A stretch of 30,547 nucleotides of DNA from Chara braunii (taxonomy: Eukaryota; Streptophyta; Charophyceae; Charales; Characeae), in assembly GCA_003427395.1 (NCBI GenBank), contig BFEA01000093.1:1522609-1553155 (forward strand). Direction: 5' to 3'. A program made the position numbers and the translations under genes. Each line of letters opens with the position of its first letter. Position 1 is the first letter of the stretch. Positions 7,036 to 17,294 of this stretch are shown here, piece by piece. The notes below the pieces were generated by a model. That model was not told the DNA's origin. It worked only from the letters and a program-made list of their open reading frames with translations, and searched no databases.

Positions 7036-8700
7036 TCAAAATTTGCACTCTCCGACAGAACTTTCAAGCCATTTCTTCCTGCTCAAGTCCAAACCATTCA
7101 GAATTCTCAGGGGTCTGGGAATTCTGAAAGGTGGCGAAGGGGTACAGCAGGGTCTACATTTGTCCATCCATGAAACTTTAAATGGTAATCCTTCAGGACT
7201 TCTTTCTTTCGTCCAGCCAGTGTTACTCCCGTCTCTGCTCCATTTAATCTCCCCTATCTTGCCCCCTTGAGGCCCCCCTAGCCATGCGCCACTGAACTGT
7301 TGTATGTGTTGTAGGATTTCTTTTTCTGAGGGAAGAAATTTAATCTTTTCTTTTACTTTATCCCATTGAGATAATATAACTGTCTGCACTTGCAGTTTGA
7401 TTGATTCTGTAAATTCTGGGCCTTCCAGCCTTGCTCCCTCCATTTCAAAAGTGCATCTGCGCCTCCATAGGGCCCAGAGAATTGCTCGTCTTCCGCTTAC
7501 AAATAGATTGTGTGAAAATTCATCATTTTGATCCGGAGACCAGGTTTCACATAAAAGTGCTTTCCACTTCCACGCCCAAGTTTGAGATGTGTTAATGTTG
7601 GTCCAGATCCTGTCCCACCATCTCCACAGCCAAACTGCTCCTGGACATTGCAGAAAGATGTGTTGAATGGTTTCCGAAATTTTCCTAGATGGAAAAGTTG
7701 AGCAGCACAGTTTACACCAAGGTAAAGCTACCACCCTCTGCTCTAGAGAGGATCTATCTATAAGCCAATCATTGGTTGGGAGACATCGATGGTCTATGTG
7801 TCATTGCAGTGAGGCTACTTTGGGCGACTTGGTCTTTATCGTTTTGAACCATTTGATGTTTCGTAATTCCTCCTTGCTGACATTTAGTTGTTTCATCCAT
7901 CTTGCTTCCACTCTGTCTTTTTTCAGGTTCAACCTTGGTCTTAACATACGGTATGTTGATTTGGCGGTTAGTGAGTGAAGGGAGCGGATGCATTTTCCTC
8001 GTCTCCCCATGGGGACCGTCCATATCCAGGATGTCGGGGCTAAGGCCAAATTATTAATCGCACATGATGGCTTAAAGGCCATCCAATGTTCTTTGCACCT
8101 CAAGACTCTAATCCTGAAAACTTGCTCTGTTGTGACCCATCTGGATTCCTTTGATTGATTTTTCTTAATTTTATTGTTTTGTGTGAGCGATTTGTGGTCC
8201 TTTCTTGAGGATTTTCACCCACTCTAAGAGAATGGATTCAATTATTGTCTCTAGTGCCTCTTTTGTCCCCCTACCACAGCACAATCTGGATTTGAGGTCT
8301 GAGAGAGTACGCCAATCCAGATCCTCTGAACTCCAGATATCCCCAATTCTAAGTATACCTTTTCTAATCCATCCCTTCCAGGGAGAGTCCATATAGTGAA
8401 GCATCCTACCCTGAGTGTCGGTGATCCATCTATTGTCGAATAGAGGTTGCTGACATACTTTTTCCCACCGATTTGGTGGAACTTTATCTGGGAGCGGTAG
8501 TTTGCGCCAAGTTCGTAGCAGATCCTTCCAAAATGGATCATTTTTTAAATCATCCCTTGTTGCTCGACGATGAGGTTTTATTTCTTGTGATGAGGTTTGT
8601 ACTCTACCTTTTGGGATTGTCCAATAGCGATTCTCCAACCATATCATTTGATTTGTCCCCTCAGGAGATATTGGAGCTAGTCATGAAATTTGCTCCCATG
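7036..8700 (-). pseudogene. LINE ORF2 C-terminal region with zinc-binding (zf-RVT) motif
   Basis: Segment 7036-7734 contains WCKLCC followed after 14 residues by ETIQHIFLQCPGAVWLW. This is the C-x2-C and H-x4-C arrangement of the zinc-binding domain at the end of plant L1 ORF2 proteins, thought to help RNA binding. The preceding part (7769-8647) has connector sequence such as ENRYWTIPKGRVQT, read alternately in two frames, so at least one frameshift has accumulated. This copy cannot produce an intact C-terminus. Confidence 0.75.
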
Positions 8701-9055
8701 CCAGAGCTAACCAGGGTACATTTGGACTGAAAAGTAATCTTAGTATCCACTGAATGGAGAGTGTCATTGTTTGAGTGGCAGGGTCTAATATTCTCAATCC
8801 CCCTCTTGTCTTGGGTTGAATTATCGCTTGTCAGGCCACTCTACTTATTACATTCTTATATTCATGTTTACCTCTCCAGAGGTAAGCTGTGATTTGCTTC
8901 TGTAGAGATTTGAGAGTCGGCTTGTCTAGAGACCATACTGCTGATTTGTACCATATCGATGCAAGGATCACATTGTTTATAACCAGCGATCGTCCGATAA
9001 TAGATGTCTGCTTATCTTTCCATAATTCTAATTTAGTTAGGGCCGGCTTTGAGAT

Positions 9056-10351
9056 TCAGTCATTGTTTGTTAATGGTTTTCCTTCTGTAGATAAAGAAAT
9101 GCCTAACACTCTGATTGGGATTGTTAGTGGCATCCAGTTAATACTTGGTTTCTCTGGGGGTCTCACTCCCTGGTGATGTATCCACCATCCTTGAGTTTTA
9201 GCCCCCCAGTTGATCCTCATATCTGATAATTCACAAAATTTGTCCATCAAAATTTTAATTGCTGCTAAATTGTCCAAAAAGACTTCTACCATTAAGGGAA
9301 GATCATCCACGAATAGTGAACATACAGGTATGACCTCTTTTGGAATATAACTGACCTGTATTCTTTTAATATCCTTGTTGCATCGTAGATTAGCCGCTAG
9401 GGCCTCCATTATGAATACAAAAAGAAGAGGGGCAATCGAATCTCCTTATTTCACTGATCGCTCGAGTCTTATTGGTTGTGTTAGGTTTCTATTTATCATC
9501 ACCCTGGTAGTGGCGTTTGAGTGCAGAATCTCTATCCATCTCCGAAATTCAGGACCGAAGTTAATTTTTTCCAAACATTTGTCCAGAAAAAAACAACCCA
9601 CATGATCATAGGCTTTCTCAAAATCTATGAAGATAAAAGCAGTATTATGTTTGGATTGTCTTGATAATTTAATTAATTCATTTATTAGTAGTATGTTATC
9701 CTGAATGTTCCTCCCCTCAATAAATCCTGTTTGAGTGGGATGGATGATTTCAGTTGCTATTTTCAATAAACGATTCGCTAACACCTTCGCTGTCAATTTA
9801 TAGACTACTGGGAGTAGGGTGATAGGTCCTTAATTACGAATATTTATCCTGTCTCCTTTTTTATATAGCAAAGTCAGCACCCCTTGATTGACTAGTTCCC
9901 CCATTCTACCTGAGACCCATACTGCGTGGTAGAAATCCATAAGATCTTGGGCGAGAAAATCCCACATGGTTTTCCAAAATTCTTTGGGTAGTCCATCTAT
10001 TCGTGGAGTTTTTTCCTCTTTCATCATCATGAGGGTTGTCCAGGTTTCTTCTTTTGTTAGCGGCTCATCTAACATGAAACTCTGGTGCTCTGTTATTATT
10101 TTATTCAAGGGTTGAAGAAACTTCTCTATTTCCTTCACCCTTTGTTCTTGAGGTTGGTGTTTGCATTCCGATGTGAAAAAAAATTTATAAAAATCTCTCG
10201 CTATTTTTGTACATGTTGCTGTCGATGTTGCTAGAGACTGGTGATTCCCTTGGGGATCAGAGAGAGCTTCGATAGTTGTCCGACATATTTCAGCCTTCTC
10301 TATTGCAAAGAACCTAACATCCATAGACCCTTCCGTGATATAACCTCTCAT
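9056..10351 (-). pseudogene. LINE reverse transcriptase domain
   Basis: One frame runs through three open stretches. The first (9830-10351) has KTPRIDGLPKEFWK and ends LTLLYKKGDRINIRN. The second (9446-9796) has AKVLANRL, QTGFIEGRNIQDNI and FIFIDFEKAYDHV, which includes the first catalytic Asp. The third (9056-9409) has CSLFVDDLPL, the variant of the (F/Y)xDD catalytic box. The stop between the first and second stretches falls exactly where plant L1 proteins read RNWRPITLL, so the Trp codon has become a stop. Domain identity is clear; the gene is dead. Confidence 0.88.
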
Positions 10352-10705
10352 CTTACCTCTGATTCTAATTCCTTGTCAGCGATGTTCCATATGATCTAGT
10401 AATTTGGACACCAATCCATTAATTTATGTATTTATCTTGACTAATTCTGCATCACTTTTATCTTTTTCTTCTTGTTGATGTAAGTCATTGAGTTGTTTCT
10501 GTATGTTGATTTCTTCTAGATGTCTTTGTTGGGCAAGCAATTTGGAATATTCATTGCATTTATGGCCTAGAAAATTCAGATCGTTGTTGAACCAACATAT
10601 ATCATATTGGATTAGGTCATTTTGTTCCCTCTAGAAGGACCAGACATCCTGTAGGTATTCCTTAAATCGATCGATCTTTAGTAGATAAGTGTTTAATTTG
10701 TAGAA
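10352..10705 (-). pseudogene. LINE ORF2 linker between endonuclease and reverse transcriptase
   Basis: This stretch lies between two domains of the same protein and in the same orientation. It is interrupted by several stops. Its translation is rich in charged residues, as in the variable linker of L1 ORF2. It has no function of its own that I can name. Confidence 0.55.
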
Positions 10706-11368
10706 TCATCCGCCTTGATCCGGCTTTTTCCTGAATGATAAAAAAATTGCATTCATAGCGTGATCAAGACCTGGAAAGACGCTTTGAGGGAAGATTTTTG
10801 CTATTTGAAGCGCACCTTTCAACTCATTTGACATTATGCGAGATTTCGAGGCTCTCTTCGTTTGACCCTTTCTAAAGCACGTGTAGGTTCGTTTTGTAGG
10901 GAAGAGGCGTCTGTATGCGTCAAAGAGATGAAGTGACTGACATAAACCCTCAATGATTTGCTCATCCGTTTCAATGTATGCCAGGCAGGGGGAGGGGATT
11001 TGCCAACGATCCAGCTGTCTGTTGGGGGCTGCGTTGAAATCCCCTGCCATTACAACCGGGATTCCAACTGGAAAAAACCTTCTTTTTTCCCCTACCTCGT
11101 TTGGACCGTACACACACAAGATAGTTATCACCTCTATTTCTAGCATTGCTAATAAAAATACCCATCTCCCCTGCTCCTTATCTGCCTCCCAGTATAGGGG
11201 TTCAATCCTTGAGTTCAGCGGGATCCAGATAGCTACCCCTGCGCTACCTGGTAGTGGGGAATGTGCTCTAAAGGCTTGATGATGCCATATCTGTTTATGT
11301 GTATGCTGGTGATCTGCGTTGTCTCGTGTGCAACTATCAAAATCCCATTGGATCTCGCCTACTACCAC
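10706..11368 (-). pseudogene. LINE apurinic/apyrimidinic-type endonuclease domain, N-terminally truncated
   Basis: The translation contains GVAIWIPL, ITILCVYGPN, MAGDFNAAP (the conserved GDFN metal-site block), LFPTKRTYTCFRKG, KSRI and GLDHAM (a degenerate SDH block). These are in the order found in LINE endonucleases of the exonuclease-endonuclease-phosphatase superfamily, which nick target DNA for primed reverse transcription. The N-terminal NVRGL and QET blocks with catalytic Asn and Glu are absent or degenerate, so the element is 5'-truncated here. Confidence 0.85.
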
Positions 11369-11385
11369 TAAGGTACACTACCTTC

Positions 11386-11585
11386 TTTTTTTTTCTTTTT
11401 TTTTTTGTTGGGGGGGGGAAGTCCAGGTTGTTGTAGAGGCTGGCTACTAGGCATATGACAGGCCTGCCAACACCTGAATATTTGATCATCCCGGCCGGAC
11501 CCCTATGAGACACCCTCCCACCCTTACTCATCATCACAATCCTCGGCGCAGCGGTTATAAGCATCAGGGCTAAGCAGGTTCTCAA
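11386..11585 (-). mobile_element. Poly(A)-tailed short repeat, family B copy 1
   Basis: On the plus strand a T-rich run and a G run are followed by CCAGGTTGTTGTAGAGG, CTACTAGG, a diverged centre, CACCCTCCCACCCTTACTC and finally CAGCGGTTATAAGC. Copy 2 at 11840 has the same order. The poly(T) on the plus strand means the element is inserted in minus orientation. No ORF is supported. Confidence 0.7.
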
Positions 11586-11839
11586 CTCTCTACCAAAATC
11601 TCAAAACCCTAAATCCAAAAGGAAAGTCACACACAGACAAGACTCGCCACCAAGGTCAACAAAGTCCTATTAGAATAAACCCAGCTTTACAATGCCTGTG
11701 AAACTACTGCAACTCAGTCGTCCCTATATTTTTTTCTTGTTCTTTTTTTTTTGCAAAATCAGCCTCCTTGCTAGGAGAGGCAATAAGAGCATCCGTCGTA
11801 CCTGTCATCCCTATTTACTAATGTATAGAGAAAACTAAC
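11586..11839. other. Spacer between two family B repeats
   Basis: AT-rich sequence with short T runs near 11740. It has one plant telomere-like AAACCCTAAA (11605-11614), far too short for a telomeric array. No gene is seen. Confidence 0.4.
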
Positions 11840-12100
11840 TTTTTTTTTTTTTTTTTTTTTTAAGCCCAGGTTGTTGTAGAGGTGGGATACTAGACCAATG
11901 ACAGTTACCCACAGTACTCGGTCACTGGGTTGTCCAACTGAATCCCTCTGAAGACCCCACCCACCCTTCCTCTTATCATTTTTGCCCTGACGCACCCCCA
12001 CCCCCCCTGTCCTACCCTAGAGTTAACCACCCGGGACCATCACCCATTGGGGTGACCTGACCAGACAGCGGTTGCAGGCACCCGGGCTAGGCAGAGAGAC
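11840..12100 (-). mobile_element. Poly(A)-tailed short repeat, family B copy 2
   Basis: A run of about 22 T (11840-11861) is followed by the same landmarks as copy 1: CCAGGTTGTTGTAGAGG, ATACTAG, CCCACCCACCCTTCCTC and, near 12066, ACAGCGGTTGCAGGC. The two copies are clearly diverged but colinear over about 200 bases, which is typical of a SINE family. Confidence 0.7.
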
Positions 12101-12240
12101 CTACCCCCCTGCTCAGCCCTGGTTGAAGCAGACGCCGTGCAAGCCCGATTGCACGGGGACTTCAGGAGCTAGGTATGAACATGCTACTACAGGTCTTCAT
12201 GAGGGTGCCCAGTGTTACTTGTATTATAACTATTGTGTTT

Positions 12241-13250
12241 TGATGGCAGAGAATTGGGGATCCTCCGTCCCCTCGTATATCCCTGGAGCCCGTTCCGGCC
12301 CCGCGGTAAGGTGCAGTATCTCCTGACACCTTCGACATCCCATACTAAGGAACTGCTATGCCAGCCTCAACCCTATGCTACGTACTAGGAAAATAGCCAA
12401 CCCTGAGTCATGTGTGTATTGCAATGTTCTATTGTGTTGATGGTAGAGAGTTGGGAATCCTCTGTTCCATCGTATTTCCGGCCCCGCGGTAACGTGCAGT
12501 ATATCCTGACACCCCCAACATCCCGTACTAAGGAACTGCTATGCCAACCTCAAGCCGAAGCTACGTACTAGGAGGATAGCCAACCGTAAGTCGTGAATCA
12601 TGGACTGCATCATGGACTGTGTGTATTGACCCCTGGAGAATCGTTGATAGCGACCGTAAAGAGTCGGGGATCCTCCGTTCCATCGTATATCCCTGGAGCC
12701 CATTCCGGCCCCGCGGTAAGGTGCAGTATCTCGTACACCCCCGACATCCCGTACTAAGGAACTACTATGCCAGCCTCAAGCGCTAAGCTACGTACTAGGA
12801 GGATAGCCAACCCTAATTCGTAAATCATGGACTGTATCATGGACTATGCGTATGGACCCTGGAGAATTGTTCACAGAGAGAGTTGGGGATCCTCTGTTCC
12901 CTCGTATATCCCTGGAGCCCGTTCCGGCCCCGCGGACAGGTGCAGCATCTCCTGACACCTCCGACATCCCGTACTAAGGAACTGCTATGCCAGCCTCAAC
13001 CCTTAAGCTACATACTAGGAGGATAACCAACCCTAAGTCGTGGATCATGGACTGTATGTATTGACCTTGGAGAACCCTTTGTTGTATGATAAACTCTGAG
13101 AGCTAGACAATCCTCCGTGTCCCCGGAGCCCGTTCCGGCCCCGCGGTAAACTGCAGTATACACCCCCGACCTCCCGTACTAAGGAACTGCTATGCCAGCC
13201 TCAATCCTTGACTACGTACTAGGAGGATGACCAGCCCTAAGTCATAATCT
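12241..13250. repeat. Tandem array, five units of about 200-225 bp
   Basis: Each unit carries GGATCCTC(C/T)GTTCC, then TTCCGGCCCCGCGG, CCCGTACTAAGGAACT, ATGCCAGCCTCAA, CTACGTACTAGGAGGATAGCC, and in the later units copies of ATCATGGACTG. Units begin near 12241, 12440, 12643, 12868 and 13093. The first two are shorter and the last is the most diverged. No coding capacity is supported. This looks like a short satellite block. Confidence 0.9.
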
Positions 13251-13294
13251 GGTATCAAACACAGGACCTCGTGTGAATTGTGCAAATGCACTCC

Positions 13295-13566
13295 GTCATT
13301 TTTCTCTCATTTTTGTTTGGCGGACGTCATTCCTTCGTGGTCATTTCCCCTCTTTCCTTGCTTCACGGACGTCTTTTCCTTTGTGGTCATTTTTCCTATT
13401 TCCTTGCTCCACACGCATCATTCCATTCATCATTTTTTCTCTTTTCTTTGCTCAGCGGGCATCGTTTCCTTTGTCGTTTTCCCTCTTTCTTTGCTTGTCG
13501 GACATCATTTTCTTCGTCATTTTCTCTCCTTTTTTGCCCGGTGGGTGTCGTTTCCTTTTGCCTTCT
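13295..13566. repeat. Pyrimidine-rich minisatellite, about six 43-46-bp units
   Basis: Units follow the pattern GTCATTTT, a TC-rich stretch, TTGCT, CGGRC, RTC and TTTCCTTYGT. All three plus-strand frames are open because the composition lacks stop codons, so the three overlapping ORFs here do not indicate a gene. Confidence 0.85.
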
Positions 13567-13704
13567 TGGCTCACCGAGCAACATCTGAGTCAAGGTGCTA
13601 GGATTGTTCAAACAAAAGTACACACGTGGCCCTCGCGGATGAACAGTACACATGTAGCTGTTAGTAAACAGGTCATGGGGTCTTGCTCCACCAATCTCCA
13701 TTCC

Positions 13705-14349
13705 ATTCAAAAATCGAGAGTAGGACCAGTAGGTGGACAAATTGCGTTAAAAAATCGAGAGTGCAGTCAGTTGGTGGACAGGCTGCATTCAAAAATCAAG
13801 AGTAGGACCAGTAGATGGACAGGTTCTGTTCAAAAATTGAGAGTGGGACCAGTAGGCGGACTAGTTCCATTCAAAAATCGATAGTCGGACCAGTAGGGGG
13901 ACAGGATTTGAGAGCAGGACCAGTAGGGGGACAAGTTCCGTTCAAAAGTTGAGAGTAGAACCAGTAGGGGGACAGGTACCATTCAAAAATTGAGAGTAGG
14001 ACCAGTAGGTGGACATGTTCCATTCAAAATTTGAGGGTAGGACCAGTAGGAGGACAGGTTGCATTCAAAAATCAAGAGTAGGACCAGTAGGTGGACAGGT
14101 TCCTTTCAAAAATTGAAAGCAGGACCAGTTAGTGGACCGTTTCCGTTCAAAAATTGAGAGTAGGATCAGTAGGTGGACAAGTTGCATTAAAAATATGAGA
14201 GTAGACTAGGTAGTAGGTGCACAAGACAGATTCAAAAGTCGAAAAAAGGACCAGTAGGCGGACAGTTTCCATTCAAAACTTGAAAGTAGGACCAGTAGGT
14301 GGACAAGTTTCATTCGAAAATCAAGAGTAGGACCAGTAGGTGCATAGTT
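13705..14349. repeat. Minisatellite, about fifteen 42-bp units
   Basis: The unit reads approximately ATTCAAAAATTGAGAGTA then GGACCAGTAGGTGGACAGGTTCC. Single-base changes and a few shortened or lengthened units occur throughout. The unit length is a multiple of three, but most units contain in-frame stops and I see no protein. Confidence 0.92.
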
Positions 14350-14668
14350 GTCCGACTCTTGAAAAACAACTTTTACGGGTTGTCGCTCCACGTATTCTTA
14401 AGTTGGGCACTCTCCACTTCTTCTGGTCACATAATGACAAAGAAAGAACAATGTTGCCAGCTCGGTCCCAAATATAACCTATTCCGCATTCTTCCGCGGC
14501 TAGGCGCCACCGGGTCAACATGGCTGGCCGCTCTAGCCAAAAGTAAAGAAAAAAGGTCACACTGGCGCTTCAACAAATCTTTGGCGCGCAGTACTACTCC
14601 ACCTTGGCAAAAAGAGGATAGGAGGTAGTGGTGGTTTCACGCGCCGCAAGTTTCATGGATCGGGCCTA
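14350..14668. other. Host flank left of the LTR retrotransposon
   Basis: No gene is recognised. The last 50 bases (GGTAGTGGTGGTTTCAC, GCCGCAAGTTTC and CGGGCCTACC) match a paralogous stretch at about 28060-28160, so the retrotransposon sits inside a local repeat family. Confidence 0.5.
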
Positions 14669-14672
14669 CCAC
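14669..14672. repeat. Target-site duplication, left copy
   Basis: CCAC precedes the left LTR and recurs at 27958-27961 after the right LTR. If the final A of the right LTR is counted with the flank, the duplication is the usual 5 bases, ACCAC. Confidence 0.65.
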
Positions 14673-17049
14673 TGTGACGCCCTAACCTCACGCCCAGCGC
14701 GGCTTCCTGATCGGAGTGGGATGTGGGCCTGGAAGTGCGAAAAGGGGTGTGCCAAGGATTTTTGGGAAAGTGGGGGAGTCTTAAGGGTATGAGTACAATT
14801 AGGCGAATAAGGGGCACGTGCGCAAGGGACTCAAGGTCCGATGGGGCCGGGGCACTGTGGGCGACGGTTTACAGGGAAATCCCTCCTCGGTGGAGGCGGT
14901 CTCGAAAAGTTAGGTCGTCNGGGGCCGCCACGTGGTGGAGGCCGCCGCGTACTTGGATCGGGCCTTCGAAATTCCGGAGTTCTCTGTTCGCNGCTANGTC
15001 GNCAATTCACNCAAAANGTACCCGGCCAATAGGGGGCTATGGCCGGCCANGGAACGACGNTGANTTNATGATACNGGNNAAGAAGGCGGAAAGGAGGGAA
15101 ACTGGNGNTGATCTCAACAAATCCCGGGTGGGTGAAGTAGTAGGTGTGGTCGGGGGAANGGAAATCAGAGCACCGAGGGTNGCTAGAGGTGGCGNAGTGG
15201 AATTCNCGCGGACATAGTCGATTCTCCGTGTGACAGGGGTATCGCGTCCTTATGAGCTCGTTTATCAAAGGGGTGAAATAGTCCGGGTCGTAGGATGAGT
15301 CNGAGCTCCAAGATCGCGTCATGGTATCATTGTCNATGGGGTGGNTNGGGTCGGGTTATCGTCACCGCGCACGAGCACGTGCGGGACAGGCAGGCTCAGT
15401 GGCGCCTCGGNGTGCTCGTACGGGATGATGGTTCCNCCGCGAACCTTTTTTTNGGTGGGCGAATCGANGTACGGGAATGNNTGTAAGGGCGCGACTCGGA
15501 TCNCGTTTACANGTGTTCTCGNGCGGCGTTCGCGGGGCCAGACTTCGGATCGTCTANTTGCTTCGGATTATGCAAGATGCAACCATATCACAACCCCATC
15601 GTGAGATAAGNAAAAATGAGAACAAAATCTCTATCGGGGCCAGATTCCTNTCCCCTCTACCGCGACATCAGGTGCGGACAAAGATTCGACACCGACATAA
15701 CTTAAGGACAGGGATTCTCAGCAAAAAGATAGACAAGCAGGCATAACATCCATACATCCATACATTCGACAANCATACACACAATGCAATCAGGACGGAC
15801 ATCGCAAGGACAAGTGTGAGCAANAATCCAAGCCCAGATTTNAGAAAGCCGAAACGAAAATAAGAACGGGCGAACNGCCCNGAGNCGCAATCAAAATGTA
15901 TATACANAGATGAAGANGGGGAAGAGACAAAGAAACAACAAATCCNCGTCCATCGACTTCAACTCTCTCCTTTTCTCTCTCTCTCTCCGATGCGGATAGT
16001 NCGTCGTCNNNCACCAACCCATGAANTTGTCACCCCGCTTAGTCCTCCCGCACNCGTCGGATTCGCCNGTGCCCACAGTCCGTCGTGGCCCACGTCAATC
16101 CCGCGCGTTCGGCACCAGCCCGTCGGGTCGCCCAACTCCTACTCTACTCACCTCTTACTTCGCTCGTGTGCCGACCCTTCCTGANCGCGCAACCCNGAGN
16201 TTCCAACAACGGGTTAAGAGAGCTGACTAATCGCGCANCCGANATTTATAGCGTGCATGCTNGNGCGAAGAACACGGAATTACCAGGACTTAGAGTGGGG
16301 ANTAGGGAGGGAGTGCCTGCGTTCTGCATGATTGGCCGCGGCGTGGGGGACGTAACCCTTCTCCACGCATCGATCCGAGCATGCAAGTCGCGGCTTACAA
16401 AAATTTCAGCAANAGAAAGAGAGGGAGGGCGGGAGAGACGCAGTGCAAGAAGAAAGATACAGTTACAATGGCGCCCGCCTAAAATTACAGTTACACACAC
16501 GATTAAGGGCCCACTAATCAGAGTACCGTTGCGGCCGCCTGAAGAAGCGCGTAGACAAAAGGCACCGCGCGGCAGGAAAATCCTAATTACCGAATTCCTA
16601 AATTCCTATCTAATGTGAAAAAACAAAAAAAGCACAGTTTCCGGAAAGGAAGTCCGAAATTCCGAGAGCCATCGGGGGCTCGACAAAATTCGAAAAAGAT
16701 TTAAAAGGAAATTCAAAAAGAACGAAGCAATTTTCCGCGTGATGTCCGTGCCCAAAAGATCGAAAACGGACCGAAGGAAACGACGTCAACATTTATTAAT
16801 CGCGCCTGCGCACGGCGACGCGCCAGACATCCATCCGACCAATCAATCAACCGGCTGTCCCAAGACACACCCAGCTCTGTGCCCAGCCATTCGAAAAAAA
16901 AGGAAGCGACAAAAAGGACGAAAAAGCGAGGACACCGATGCAATTCTCCACCGATCCCGATCTCCCGTAATTGGCCCAATCTTCCCAGCTTATGACCCCT
17001 CGTTGCAACCGCGCAGAAAATCGCGCGTTACAGAAAGTGGTTCGTCACA
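14673..17049 (-). repeat. Left LTR (3' LTR of the minus-strand element)
   Basis: It is almost colinear with 25588-27957 at an offset of 10,906 bases. It begins TGTGACGCCC and ends CGTCACA. The first 15 bases or so (to about 14687) are missing from the other LTR, which ends at the primer site. Many isolated N bases lie at 14920-16413. From 15106 to about 16302 they occur at the same relative positions as in the other LTR. ORFs of up to 177 codons inside the LTR have no recognisable domain and I do not call them. Confidence 0.92.
16244..16251 (-). promoter_or_regulatory. TATA-box-like sequence in the left LTR
   Basis: On the minus strand this reads CTATAAAT, in the sense of the element. The equivalent in the right LTR is at 27150-27157. 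Confidence 0.4.
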
Positions 17050-17133
17050 TATGTGACGCCCAGGGGGTTCCAATATAAGCAAGTTCTCGCTTGCTTGTTG
17101 ACACGTGTCGATTGTCTCTAATCAATCGACACG
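17043..17133. other. Palindrome and hairpin at the 3' LTR/internal junction
   Basis: CGTCACA-TA-TGTGACG (17043-17058) is a perfect palindrome spanning the LTR edge. About 45 bases further on, CGTGTCGATTG and CAATCGACACG (17104-17133) form an 11-bp stem with an 8-base loop. No convincing polypurine tract, normally found here as the plus-strand primer, is visible on the minus strand next to the LTR. Confidence 0.7.
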
Positions 17134-17294
17134 CGGAGCACTTCTCTGTATGCCACTTACCGTTAGATTGCGTGTGGACGTCATCCAACGTGGCAGCTCT
17201 GCTTTTCTACTAGTTCCTCAGACTGGGCTCTCGATGATCCAAGGATGGGATCTTTCTCGTGCCGTCGCCGCGATACACATCCATTACCGCTGCA

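Larger units (their letters stand above)
6723..11370 (-). mobile_element. L1-type LINE, 5'-truncated and decayed
   Basis: In minus orientation the order is endonuclease, reverse transcriptase, C-terminal zinc-binding region, 3' UTR and poly(A) (a T run at 6723-6750 on the plus strand). This is the ORF2 architecture of plant L1 elements. Most of the coding part lies in one frame broken by stops, and the distal C-terminal part is in another. The 5' end stops inside the endonuclease domain near 11370, as expected of a truncated insertion. I see no ORF1. Its 3' UTR is shared with three short repeats near the right end of the window. The boundary at 6723 assumes that the T run is this element's own tail rather than that of a separate SINE inserted next to it. 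Confidence 0.8.

Noticed and set aside
11605-11614. Telomere-like AAACCCTAAA, also near 30014
   Set aside because: One single unit at each place. Too short for an interstitial telomere array, and with no nearby gene to make it a telo-box.
13273-13884. 203-codon plus-strand ORF with repeated Phe/Ser-rich segments
   Set aside because: All three frames are open across the pyrimidine-rich minisatellite. Unit length is not a multiple of three, and no domain is visible.
16085-16618. 177-codon ORF inside the left LTR and its copy at 26991-27425
   Set aside because: It opposes the element's sense, spans several N bases, is shortened in the other LTR and has no recognisable motif.
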